Both the position numbers and the translations under genes were made by a program. A stretch of DNA of 13,654 nucleotides from Euperipatoides rowelli (taxonomy: Eukaryota; Onychophora; Udeonychophora; Euonychophora; Peripatopsidae), in assembly GCA_003024985.2 (NCBI GenBank), contig PXIH01S0015388.1; one strand, 5' to 3'. Positions within the stretch are counted from its first letter, which is position 1, and every line of letters begins with the position of its first letter. A model generated the notes under the pieces. That model was not told the DNA's origin. It worked only from the letters and a program-made list of their open reading frames with translations, and made no database searches. Shown one piece after another: positions 1 to 8,600 of the stretch.

Positions 1-961
1 GCCTTCCCTGCAACAAAATTCCCTTAATTTTTTATTATTTTTTTTTAAAAAATTGTTGATTGTATACACACACAAAAATTACAACACCAAAGGGCTAATT
101 TACATTGAGTTAAACCTCTTTTACTTCTGGTTAATGCAAATCTACTGTCAAAAATAACGGCTTTACAGTTTATAAAATTAACGTTTTTTTTTTTTTAAAG
201 TATAGTTTTAAAATTTTGTATATGTTAGCTACCTGTGTATGTAGTTTACTTATTTATTATTTAATTTGAACACACAAAATCTAATGCTTAAGATTCTTAT
301 GAAGAAAAATTTGTGCAACCATATTTCCACAAGCCTTCCTTGGACACAGTTATCCAGTTCTGAATACAATATGGATTTCAACTCAGCTAGCACCCAAGTT
401 TATTTACCCAGCTAAAATAATTATTTACATTAAATATTTTTTTTTAGTATAAGGTAACTAACTTTAGCCTACAATTCAATTATTAATTCTAGGAATTTTC
501 TTTTAATAACGTACATAAAATAGATTCCAAATTATGATGAAAATAATACACAATGTGGATATCCTACTGTAAATTTAATTTTAGTTTAGCGATTTAAATC
601 ACTAGACACTTCTATACCTAAATGAAAAGCAAATCTAGTGTATGTTTACATTGATTTATAGAGGTACTATGAATGTTAAAATAGCCAATCATTGCAAACT
701 ATCTTTCAAAGCTTTTTAATCAATACCAATAACATTTAAATAAGTTAAATTTAGTTTAAAAAGTGTGTAAGATTATTAAACCAGGTGGAATTTATTATAT
801 TGCAACCAAAAAATAGCAACTGCAGCATAACTATTCCTTATGGTGGATTTTTCTCAGCTTTCAATTTTTCTTCTTAGCTGAATAAATTATCCTGTTTTTT
901 TTTTTTTTTTGTATGTGTAACCCCTGAGGATATTTATATAATTTAGTTGTTTATTAATTTT
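1..961. other. AT-rich non-coding DNA, no gene seen
   Basis: No coding frame of useful length or recognisable protein motif is visible on either strand. The stretch is dominated by A and T runs, including a T tract of about 17 bases near 895-911 that lies shortly upstream of the first LINE remnant. I see no RNA gene or paired terminal repeat. It could include the 5' untranslated part of the LINE, but the 5' end of that element cannot be located. Confidence 0.6.
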
Positions 962-2304
962 ATGTGTTCAGATAAGGAGACTATGTTATCACTTGAGCCC
1001 TCTTCTAATGTTGAAAACATTTTTGTGAATACTGATAACAGCATGGAAAAATATAAATTTTTTTTAAAAAAAAAAGCTTGTTATCACTAGACCTCAATGA
1101 TGAATTTCAATGTTATAATAACTGCAATTGACAGTTTCAAATTTTCTCCAATTGGTATATAAGATCTACTTAGACATTATTGTCAATATAAATCTAATCA
1201 ACCACGTTGAGGACCTATATCAGTTGAATAATCCAGCTTTCTTATATATAGAAATTACCATGCCAGTAGAAGCAGCAATTTTTCAAAACTATATTAAGGA
1301 AATTGCTGAATGAAAACTTTTTTCTTCCCTCAAGAGGATCAAAATCTTCAGTGCAAGATCATCATAGAAGAAATTTCAGCCTCTACATTAAAACAATTCC
1401 TCATCCTCTACTTACTGAGAGGGAAGACAAATACACCATATCCCAAAGATCACCAGATGGAATATTATGCGTGACTGATCAAACAATTATCCTGTTCAAA
1501 CTTTAACCTGATTTCATGATCCTTGATCTGTCTTATTTTATACAAATTAAAATCCTCACAATTTACCTTTACATCTTAAATAGGCCTAGGATTTGCTTCC
1601 ATTGTAAAAGCACCAGCCAATTAATCTTATCATGCTATCTAAAATTTTGTTCAGTATGCCATGGACTTAGACCTATTCAGCCTGTATGCAAACAGTCATA
1701 TGCATCCATAGTGGGTGCAAATAAGCATAATTGGGATTAACATCTCAAAAAGGTCCAAGAAGATGTCAATCTAGACAATATTGCAAGAGGTCTTTAACAG
1801 GGATCCCCTTCTCTTGACACAGTAGAAAAGTCAAATAGCAATCTAGCTGAAATCAAGCAAAATACAGTTGCAAGAAAGCCTATAGAGACTAAGGGTATAC
1901 CCCCTTCAAGATATCAGTGGTTCCCCTGATTTATCGGAAAGGACCAATAATACAGGAAAAGACACCATAAATCCTTCCATCAACATGATACTCCCAATGT
2001 ATCTAGATAAGCTACCAAACCAAACAATAGTGAAAATCCTTTAATAAAGATCAAAGCTGACTTGACCAGAAAAGGCTCAAAATCTTCTACAAGGACTCCA
2101 TAAAATAAATAGAAATAAAAGAGTGTCCTAAAACTCTGCAAGATAACAAAAAATATATGTATGCCCTATGGAGCTTATCTGCTGACCTCACTCAATCAAA
2201 TCAGACTTGCATACATAGACTTTGACTCAATCAACAATTCATTTGAGGATTTTAAGGATCTGCCAATGGAGCAATCCCCCATAGAGAAGGACCTCTTTAC
2301 ATAA
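962..2304 (+). pseudogene. LINE ORF1 (gag-like, nucleic-acid-binding) relic
   Basis: A 42-codon open stretch starts at 962 and stops at 1088. Reading then continues in other frames: about 1128-1313, 1303-1506 and, in frame 1, 1516-1740. After the stop at 1738 the same frame stays protein-like, for example SLDTVEKSNSNLAEIKQ near 1818-1870. A last acidic open stretch ends at TAA 2302-2304, 21 bases before the ORF2-like Met at 2326. Identification rests on the paired zinc knuckles at 1594-1689 and on the position upstream of an endonuclease-RT reading frame, which is the ORF1 position in L1/Tx1-like LINEs. ORF1 proteins of this kind bind the element RNA. The N-terminal part has no motif I recognise. 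At least four stops or shifts rule out a functional protein. Confidence 0.65.
1594..1689 (+). other. Two decayed CCHC zinc knuckles in ORF1
   Basis: Numbering from the Met at 1516, residues 27-40 read CFHCKSTSQLILSC and residues 45-58 read CSVCHGLRPIQPVC. Both keep the C-x2-C-x4-?-x4-C spacing of a retroviral-type zinc knuckle exactly, but the His position is Gln in the first and Pro in the second. Each change needs one base from a His codon. Two adjacent knuckles are normal for ORF1 proteins of several LINE clades. With both histidines gone the fold should not bind zinc normally, in line with a pseudogene. Confidence 0.75.
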
Positions 2305-2325
2305 GTTACATCTCCAACACTCAAC

Positions 2326-2716
2326 ATGAATCACAAACTATTATTTCTTATTATCAAAATCCATGGAATTAACAGTAATACAAGCAACATCTAATCTATC
2401 ACTATTTAGCAAGGGAAAAAAATTGATTTCTGCAAGAAACAACACTCTCCATCCATGTTAAAAATCCATTGATGATGCAGTCATAATCAAAACGGAATTA
2501 CTTAACAGTAAGCCTGCTATCTTGTTTTCTTCTCCAGACTTATTGCTGCACAATTATCATAGCCTCACTAGCTTTGTTATTAATTAACTTTCATGGTTGT
2601 CACCTCTCATCTATACATAATAAACATTGTCAAAGCAATGTATGACCTCTCTAAGAGTGGTTATAAGATGCAGTATTTGAAAAAAAGATTTAAAATAAAA
2701 CTTCAAGGAAGTAAGC
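2326..2716 (+). pseudogene. LINE ORF2 start: endonuclease N-terminal relic
   Basis: The Met at 2326 opens a short frame beginning MNHKLLFLIIKIHGINSN, which resembles the first beta strand and N-x-x-G-L-N start of LINE apurinic-type endonucleases. It hits a stop after 22 codons. At 2433-2445 the bases read CAA GAA ACA, one extra A, then CAC, so the catalytic QETH motif is still visible with a 1-bp insertion between Thr and His. Further downstream, short open pieces follow in shifting frames up to the hAT-1 insertion. The intact domain would nick target DNA to start reverse transcription. Neighbours: the ORF1 relic ends 21 bases upstream, and the C-terminal half of the domain lies beyond hAT-1 and an unexplained block, at 4678. 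Confidence rests on order and motif relics, not on alignment. Confidence 0.6.
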
Positions 2717-2724
2717 CTTTATGG

Positions 2725-2736
2725 CAGTGGTGCTCA
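2725..2736 (+). repeat. hAT-1 left terminal inverted repeat
   Basis: CAGTGGTGCTCA, preceded by the target copy CTTTATGG. It pairs with 3755-3766 at 11 of 12 positions, and weaker similarity continues inward as the GATC-rich subterminal sequence. Confidence 0.9.
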
Positions 2737-3754
2737 TACATTTGGACTCAATGATCTACTATTTAAAAAAATCTTTAGAGATCGACTTTAGCATGGGAAC
2801 TAAACTTTTATAGTTGGCACCCTCCCCCCATACATTTTTTTTAGCATATTCTAACCTGCACCAGATTGCCAAATTTTTTTTCACCTGCTTCTTATCCCCC
2901 TCTCCACCCCCCTCTCTCGTTTACTCTGCACATAATGCAACATTAGGTCAGGTTGTTTTGAGGGATCACTTTTTAATAAAAGAATCACAAGTAAAATAGC
3001 ATAATAACATCAAAGATATAAAAATGCATTATTCTTTCTTTTATTAAAGTGATTTTATTTATTTCAAACTAAAACAATTTATTTGCTTTTAATGTATAAA
3101 GCTAGAAAACTTTGTTATATAAAATCATGAAACAAAACATTTTTAATTATTTACTTATTTAATCATAAAACCAAAATTTATATTTCTCTTTTTAATAATA
3201 ATAATTTAATAAAAATAATGTATGGATGATTTTAAACTAACATATTTTATCTACTTACCAAATTACATTACAAATCTTAGTTTTTATTTATTGCTAACTT
3301 ATTTTTTATAAGTTTCTTTAATTTTTACAAGACAAGGGATCATTCTAAGCTCAAACTCTGATAATCCTAATCTTATTATCTTAACCAGCTTGTATGCTGC
3401 TGCTACTCTGAGTGTGTTAACCGGAAGTATAGTGGTGACAAGGATAATGTCTGGTTAGCAATCTCAGCGGCACCATTCTTCCTGATAGCCAATATGTTGC
3501 CTTGCATTTGCACTGTGTGTTGTTGCCACCACTCCTGAAACATTTTCATTGAATGTAAGCGGTAAAGTTTAGAGTTTTATTTATTTCAATTTATTCAATT
3601 GCTCGAAAAATATTCAGAACAGAGTGTTTCTTTTGGCAGATTAGCAGGTCATACATTCCTAACTTACTGTACATCTTCAGTTTTTGTTTAAAAACAATTT
3701 TAAAATTATATAAGCAGCCACGATCGACCAAAAAGTTGGCTGTGATCGACTGTT

Positions 3755-3766
3755 TGAGCACCTCTG
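3755..3766 (-). repeat. hAT-1 right terminal inverted repeat
   Basis: TGAGCACCTCTG, the inverse of the left terminus with one mismatch, followed directly by the target copy CTTTATGA. Confidence 0.9.
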
Positions 3767-3774
3767 CTTTATGA

Positions 3775-4660
3775 AGTCACTATCATCTCAAACTATTTAA
3801 CTTGAGAGGAAGCAAGATATGTTGAGTTGTGTTTATTGATTTTGATAGTTGAAAATATAAATGAGCTAAGGGAAAAATAAGTTTATATTGATAAACATTT
3901 TAATGTTTTTAACAAAATGAAAGATTATTTATAAACTAGTGAACAATAGATTATAGAGCTCTTAGATTAATTAAATTTACAATTGACAGTAAAGTTAATT
4001 GATATTAAAATAGGAGTTCCTTCCGGATTTTTTATATTACAGTAGTTGCTAGATAGATTTTCTATGATGATCCTGCTACAATTTCTGGGTAATTAGATAT
4101 TCAGGCGGTATGATGATCCTGCTACAATTTCTTGGTAATTAGATCTTCAGGCAGTCTCCACAGGATTTACCAATGCCGGCAATGGCATATGCAAATTCCC
4201 ACTCTAGGCTGTCCTTGTCCATAGAGAATCAGATGGAGTGACAGGAGTTTGCATTATCTTCTGTGAAGTTCTTTAATAGAGATGAGTTTTTATACAAAGT
4301 GGTTTGTCAAAGTCTACTCGTTTTTTTTTTTAAACTTCTAAGGGAAGATTCCATATTGTGTTATCATTCTTTTTTTCTTGCATCATAGCAACAACAAATA
4401 GCTATTTTTCTTAGCTTGTTCTAAACAATTGGGTTTTCTTTTTAATTGACTTATTTTACTAAATAAATAATTTGTCTTAAATACCAAAATACAAATTTTT
4501 CATAATTTGAATTATAAAAGATAATTACAATATAAAATAATTTTACAAATAAAATACACTAAATATTTTTATAAATGTAACTATTTAAAAATACAAACTT
4601 TTAAAATAGAGTTTAACACTTTATATGCCAAGGTTCTTAATTTAATACTAATTTAAAATT
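3775..4660. other. Unassigned block inside the LINE endonuclease region
   Basis: No open frame or LINE motif is recognisable here. The QETH and GDFN relics of the endonuclease lie at 2433 and 4720; outside hAT-1, only about 280 bp of LINE sequence precedes this block, and QETH-to-GDFN spacing in this family is roughly 100 codons. These 886 bases are therefore mostly surplus and probably another insertion. I could not find terminal inverted repeats or a target duplication. It contains a 46-bp tandem duplication (4063-4154), a slightly GC-richer stretch at about 4140-4260 and very AT-rich sequence from 4320 on. Confidence 0.5.
4063..4154 (+). repeat. 46-bp tandem duplication, two copies
   Basis: Copy 1 is 4063-4108 and copy 2 is 4109-4154, directly abutting. 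They differ at three positions (43 of 46 identical). Both begin TATGATGATCCTGC. The few differences point to a more recent event than the LINE decay around it. Confidence 0.95.
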
Positions 4661-4677
4661 AAGTTACTGCATTAGCA

Positions 4678-4975
4678 ATGGACTTAAATAATTTGCACGC
4701 TCCCTACCATATTATCTTAAATGATCTTAATATTGATCATTTTAATACCACCAAGTGGGGTAAAATCCTCATTGAAAACTGTAAACTAAGCTCATTTAAA
4801 ACTGTAAGCTCACTGTACTCCTCAATCAGGATCTAGAATTGATTATTGTTTTCTCTGCATCCCCTAAACAATGGTTCAATGCTATTTAATCAATAACCTC
4901 ACTTCTCTGATCAACTAACAGTTATTATTATCTTCAATGTTCCTTCCCCCCTCCCACCTTTCCCTTACCTGTTGA
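4678..4975 (+). pseudogene. LINE ORF2: endonuclease C-terminal relic
   Basis: The frame from 4678 is open for 52 codons and contains HIILNDLNI at 4708-4734, matching the GDFN strand of apurinic-type LINE endonucleases with Gly changed to Asn and Phe to Leu. After a stop at 4834 the next frame reads SRIDY (4832-4846), the S-x-I-D-Y motif. A further shift gives PHFSDQLTVII, the SDH motif (4916-4924) with the catalytic His now Gln. Three motifs in the right order and roughly the right spacing make the assignment good despite two frame changes. The domain is inactive: the GDFN and SDH sites are both altered. Confidence 0.75.
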
Positions 4976-5101
4976 TGGCAAGGAACATTTTTATATTTTA
5001 CACCCAGTGCTTCCATTACCAATTGATATGATATATTATATCTATTCATAGCCTATAAGGCATTTGTACCTAATAGTGACATTCACCTTACTTGGTACAT
5101 A

Positions 5102-5196
5102 TTAACACATTCATTGCTGATGACTCAGATCCGAGTTTGCATGAACCTTCACAATATGCTGACGACTCAGATCTGAGTCAATTTTCAATATGTTAA
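5102..5196. mobile_element. 95-bp TTAA-bounded palindromic element (piggyBac-type MITE candidate)
   Basis: TTAA occurs at 5102-5105 and 5193-5196, followed inward by ACACAT and preceded by ATATG, so the ends start as TTAACACAT and, read from the other side, TTAACATAT. Inside are two 22-bp direct copies, 5116-5137 and 5158-5179, identical at 19 of 22 positions. The second contains GACTCAGATCTGAGTC, a perfect 16-bp palindrome at 5164-5179; the first is the same palindrome with two mismatches. TTAA target sites suggest a piggyBac-type origin. TTAA is common in AT-rich DNA, so this is a candidate only. Confidence 0.5.
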
Positions 5197-5596
5197 TATG
5201 ATTTCATTTTATAGGTTAAGTTTTAGAAATATCATCCAGCAGAAACATGTTAAATATCAAATTTTTTGCATTGCTGTCACTTTTCAATTGAGAAAAGGAA
5301 TGCAGCTGCTATAGAAGCTTTACTTTTAACCTGACTAGTTCAAAGTTTGCTCTCCAATGGAAGAAAAAAATGAAAAACTTACAACTCATCAAGTATCATA
5401 AAAATCTGCAATATTTTTTCTTAACAAACAAAAGCTGTCAAGTTAGTTCTCCTCACATATATTATATAAAATTAAACCAGATATAGAGGTTAACTAACTC
5501 ATAATGGATCCAACATGATTTACAACCATGGAATTAGGGCATTTTTCATAAACATGTCATATTGCTATTTCAACAGATATCCCCATTCATCTCTTA
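5197..5596 (+). pseudogene. LINE ORF2 linker between endonuclease and RT (presumed)
   Basis: No motif is recognisable. The assignment comes from position: with hAT-2 and the 95-bp TTAA piece removed, the SDH relic and the GPDG motif are about 700 bases apart, close to the length usual between these domains in L1-like ORF2. Near the hAT-2 site a frame running from about 5551 joins without a shift to the frame that opens the RT at 7900, once one target copy is removed. Confidence 0.45.
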
Positions 5597-5604
5597 TACA
5601 GAAC

Positions 5605-5616
5605 CATTAGCGTAAC
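5605..5616 (+). repeat. hAT-2 left terminal inverted repeat (eroded)
   Basis: CATTAGCGTAAC directly after the target copy TACAGAAC. It matches the right terminus at 9 of 12 positions, and the changes fall in the outer CAGTGG part. Confidence 0.75.
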
Positions 5617-5693
5617 AATGTGACACAGCCGATGCAATTGCATTGGAGTCCATCTTGATCTAAGGCCCATCAACCCCCTTTCTCCCATGTCTG

Positions 5694-6455
5694 TAATGGG
5701 CCCGTCCACTGTAGAGAAGCTATCATTGATATTGCATTAGAACTTTGAAGGATAATTAATGAATAAATTTATTTCAGAAAAATGTAACAATAAAAGTTTA
5801 TCGCTATTCATAAAATGTTGTTATCAATATTACCCACATCGACTGCGGATAGAAAAAAAAATCGTTAGACAATGGTAAATTGTAACATACTCATATTATC
5901 TGTAAAGACCAAGTGATGTCTTTAGTTAAAAAAAAAAAATCTATAAAAAAAGTTAATTACTATTTATTTTCAATTAAATTTATTATGAAAAAAAAAATCA
6001 ATGAATTTGTATTATTTGTGTTAAGGATAAAAAGTCNTAGAAGTAAAGGGGTGCAATATTTTAAGCCGCAGGAGGGCGCAACCAAACCAAGCACCGCCAC
6101 TGAATGGACCCTTCCACTGTGGAGAGGCTATTATTGATATTGCATTAGGACTTTGAAGGATAAATAATAAATAAATTTATTTCAGAAAAATGTAACAATA
6201 AAAGTTTAGTTTAGTTAATCACTTATTCATAAAATTTTATCAATATTGCCAACTTCGATTGCGGATAGAAAAAAAAAATCCTTAGACAATGCTAAATTGT
6301 AACATACCCGTATTACCTGTTAAGACCAAGTGCTGTCTTTAGTTAAAAAATATATAAAATGTATAAAGAAGTTAATTACTATTTATTTTCAATTAATTTA
6401 TTATTAAAAAAAAAATCAATAAATTTGTATTATTTGTGTTGAAGGATAAAAACTC
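5694..6455 (+). repeat. Diverged tandem duplication of about 350 bp inside hAT-2
   Basis: Copy 1 spans about 5694-6040 and copy 2 about 6103-6455, offset 409 bases. Shared anchors include TCCACTGT, TTGATATTGCATTAG, TTTATTTCAGAAAAATGTAA, GCGGATAGAAAAAAAA, AAATTGTAACATAC, GACCAAGTG and GTTAATTACTATTTATTTTC in the same order. Copy 2 has an extra TTTAGTTAATCACT-like insertion near 6210-6222, and other small indels occur. A 62-base spacer (6041-6102) that is GC-rich in its 3' half, ending GCACCGCCACTG, separates the copies. The short open frames across these copies have no recognised domain and are not called genes. An ambiguous base occurs at 6037. Confidence 0.9.
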
Positions 6456-6794
6456 TAGGCCCAAGGAGTTCTTAATTATTATTTCTTATCTAAGAGTAAA
6501 ACGATCTAAAGGTAAAATACAATGTTTAAATTATAAGGACCAAAATTCTTATAAAATCTTGTCCTTCTGTACGCATGTGTCTTTCTTTTACATTCTGCAT
6601 TCCGAATTTCAAAAGGTTAAGAATGGAACTGTAAATAATAATTTGTAAGTTTTGGGTTTTTAAGTGAGTTTTTTTCATGTTGGCTCAGGCTGAAAAAATC
6701 CTGCTGGTTTTAAATAATTTGTTAATAAGTCCTCCGTTTTTATTATCTGTATATTTTGATCCTCCCTGACAAAGTATATATACATCATATTTAT
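6456..6794. other. hAT-2 interior, nothing recognised
   Basis: A 70-codon open frame at 6436-6648 has lysine- and serine-rich composition and no motif I recognise. It begins in the second tandem copy, where the first copy has no matching frame, so I do not call it a gene. Confidence 0.5.
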
Positions 6795-6986
6795 GAAGAA
6801 ACACCATTGTCAACTAAATTTAGGTATATTCATAAATAATTTATTAAAATCAAATGTATGAAGTCCAATTAAAATTTCTGCCTTCAATTCTGGATTTTAT
6901 CAAGGCGCATATCACAATATTGATTTTAATAAAATACTTATCTATGAATATACATGCATACATTGAGTTGACAGAGGTGTTTCTTC
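6795..6986. repeat. 192-bp foldback / inverted repeat (MITE-like)
   Basis: The left arm is 6795-6853 and the right arm 6920-6986. The left arm begins GAAGAAACACC; the complement of the right arm begins the same way and continues TGTCAACT, then GTATATTCATA and ends TTATTAAAATCAA, in parallel with the left arm apart from a few mismatches and about 8 extra bases in the right arm. The 66-base loop is unrelated. The bases outside include TTA on both sides, which could be a 3-bp target copy, but this is weak. It lies inside hAT-2 and may be a later insertion. Confidence 0.85.
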
Positions 6987-7807
6987 TTAATTTTATCCAA
7001 TGCATTTAAAGTGGCTATGTCTAAAGATTATATTTATATTTACTCTAATAACTTTATGCAGATAATTTAATTTGTATAGCCTATATAATTTATGTAATTT
7101 CTGACAAGGGGTTTCGAATAGCATCAACATGGAGGTCTTGCTGTTAATTAACTAAACTAAACTTTTAGACTGTGCCAGGGACGATGCAAGGGGTAAGGCT
7201 ACAAAGTCTACAGCCCTCGAAATTCCCTTAGCTTCTCTACTTGACCCCCACCCTCAATAAATGAAAAAAAAAATAATATAAAAAACAATAAGTTAAATGT
7301 ATTGTTTTTTTATGTTTTTTTTTTAAAAAAATTAAATTAAAAAAACAAATTACAATTTATAAATTTCTTGGCCAAAATGGAAATGATATTCCGATAATGA
7401 TAATTATCATATTAATAAAATTATTAAAAATAAATTCATTTGGGTTTGTTTATGTTCTTAATATCAAAGATCCCTTAATCATTATTTCAACATTTTTTTT
7501 TTTTTTTAAAAAAACAAGCAAATTTCAGTTGTTTTCTTTCTACTGTCTACAAATTATGCTTTGAAAGTAATAATGCAATAATTAAAAAAGTAATAAATTA
7601 ATTTATTAGTTTTTGTACTAATATAATTAATTATGGATAATATTGTCACAAATAACACAATAAATGGTTCACACACACACAAACAAAAAAGGCTTATGAA
7701 AATATTTACAACCATAATACTGCCCCCTCTACAAATTTGGGCTCACCTCCTACTACACCTCCCCCCCCCCGGCCGCTTAGATATCAGGTCAGAGTTTTCC
7801 TTAAGCT
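6987..7807. other. hAT-2 interior, AT-rich, no gene
   Basis: No coding signal is seen. A CAGGGACGATGC sequence at 7176 resembles a hAT end, and CCCTGG at 7825 could be an opposing end, but the flanking 8-mers do not match. Long T-then-A tracts occur at about 7314-7345 and 7493-7515. ATGATAATTATCAT at 7397-7410 is a perfect palindrome. A run of ten C at 7761-7770 stands out against the local composition. Confidence 0.5.
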
Positions 7808-7879
7808 GGGCCCATGTTGGCGAACCCTGGTAACTTTAAGGGCCCTTGATTTATAGTTGCATTGGGCCCATTTTCTTTA

Positions 7880-7891
7880 GTTACACCACTG
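7880..7891 (-). repeat. hAT-2 right terminal inverted repeat
   Basis: GTTACACCACTG, complement CAGTGGTGTAAC, a typical hAT terminus, followed directly by TACAGAAC. Confidence 0.85.
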
Positions 7892-7899
7892 TACAGAAC

Positions 7900-8600
7900 T
7901 TTTTAACACTTACATTCAAGATAGCGCCACATCAAAATTTACTATTCAGAAAGTTTACCACTACATCTATTTTACCAATAAATGCTCCCATAGGGCCAGA
8001 TGGTCTAACTCCAAAAATTATTGTTAAATTCAAGCATTTTTTCTTTCCTAATATTCCTTTTTTATTTGTTGGATGGACATCTACAGATGTACATCTATGT
8101 ATGACAAATTGAATATCCCTTCTTATTTTGTGCTTTTTGATAATCATCATCATAACCCTCCTATCTTTATTTATAGACTTTCATAAAGCATATAGCACAG
8201 TTAACATATCTTCTCTTTGCCAGATTTACTCACACTATCGATAATTCATTATCATTAAAATGCAACAATAAACTATATCACCTCAAAGACAGCCAAAATT
8301 AAAATCAACAAAACACTTTACAAAGATTTCAACATAGCCCAAAGCTTATCCAAGGTTCCCTCCTTAGCTCAGCACTGTTTGCATTATATAGAAATGAATT
8401 CTGAATAGCCTCAAAAACAATATTACTGGTATCTACATTCCTTTACTGCTTAATCCAATTAAGTTATTAGCATATGCAGACGATTTGCTTCTGTTTTAGA
8501 ATGATCTATAAGATGTCAAGATCACTTTGAAACTTATAAATATTTTTTTGCAGAACACTGGTATGCATGTAATCAAAACAAAATCCTTGACATTTTGAGT
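7900..8600 (+). pseudogene. LINE ORF2: reverse transcriptase domain relic
   Basis: Immediately after hAT-2 the frame is open through GPDGLT (7993-8010), the motif that opens the RT core, and stops at 8110. Motif A is then seen in frame 1 as FIDFHKAYSTVN (8170-8205), with the catalytic Asp at 8176 kept. In frame 2, QGSLLSSALF starts at 8351, matching the QG-x-P-L-S motif. Back in frame 1, LLAYADDLLLF (8464-8496) is motif C, with both catalytic Asp residues (8479-8484) intact; a stop follows at 8497. The intact enzyme would copy element RNA into DNA at the nicked target. Order and spacing are right, but at least two frame changes and several stops make it non-functional. Confidence 0.9.

Larger units (their letters stand above)
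2717..3774. mobile_element. hAT-1: non-autonomous hAT transposon with 8-bp TSD
   Basis: The element runs 2725-3766 (1042 bp). The left end is CAGTGGTGCTCA and the right end TGAGCACCTCTG, whose complement CAGAGGTGCTCA differs at one of 12 positions. The 8 bases outside each end are CTTTATGG (2717-2724) and CTTTATGA (3767-3774), matching at 7 of 8, as expected for hAT transposition. The heptamer GATCGAC appears in the left subterminal region (2780) and twice in the right one (3722 and 3744), a pattern like Charlie-type hATs as I recall them. No transposase reading frame is present; the small open frame near 2814-2999 is low-complexity and has no recognised domain. The element is therefore non-autonomous. 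It sits inside the LINE endonuclease region and is younger than the LINE. Confidence 0.9.
5597..7899. mobile_element. hAT-2: 2.3-kb non-autonomous hAT with perfect 8-bp TSD
   Basis: The element runs 5605-7891 (2287 bp). TACAGAAC is found at 5597-5604 and again at 7892-7899, an exact 8-bp target duplication. The left end is CATTAGCGTAAC and the right end, complemented, is CAGTGGTGTAAC, matching at 9 of 12; the left end has lost the usual CAGTGG. Four GGGCCC hexamers lie near the ends (5698, 7808, 7840, 7864). The interior holds a tandem duplication of about 350 bp and a 192-bp foldback, but no transposase frame, so the element could only move with a transposase supplied from elsewhere. It split the LINE just upstream of the reverse transcriptase. 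Other hAT-like ends inside it (for example CACCGCCACTG ending at 6102, and CAGGG at 7176) hint at composite origin. Confidence 0.88.

Noticed and set aside
2814-2999. 61-codon open frame inside hAT-1
   Set aside because: Proline/serine-rich low-complexity translation with no transposase feature.
3465-3500. Similarity between GGCACCATTC in hAT-1 and AGCACCATTCC near 9920
   Set aside because: The match is only about ten bases with loose similarity around it, too short to call a repeat.
5605-6102. Shorter hAT ending at GCACCGCCACTG (6102)
   Set aside because: The 8 bases after it, AATGGACC, do not match the TACAGAAC before 5605, while the end at 7891 gives an exact duplication.
5913-6137. 74-codon plus-strand open frame
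   Set aside because: It runs through A-rich parts of the first tandem copy, crosses an ambiguous base and the spacer, and is not kept in the second copy.
7176-7829. Possible third hAT nested in hAT-2 (CAGGG at 7176, CCCTG at 7825)
   Set aside because: The flanking 8-mers GACTGTGC and GTAACTTT do not match, and similarity between the ends stops after the first six bases.
7932-8153. 73-codon minus-strand open frame
   Set aside because: It is antisense to the reverse transcriptase relic, whose plus-strand frame carries GPDGLT.
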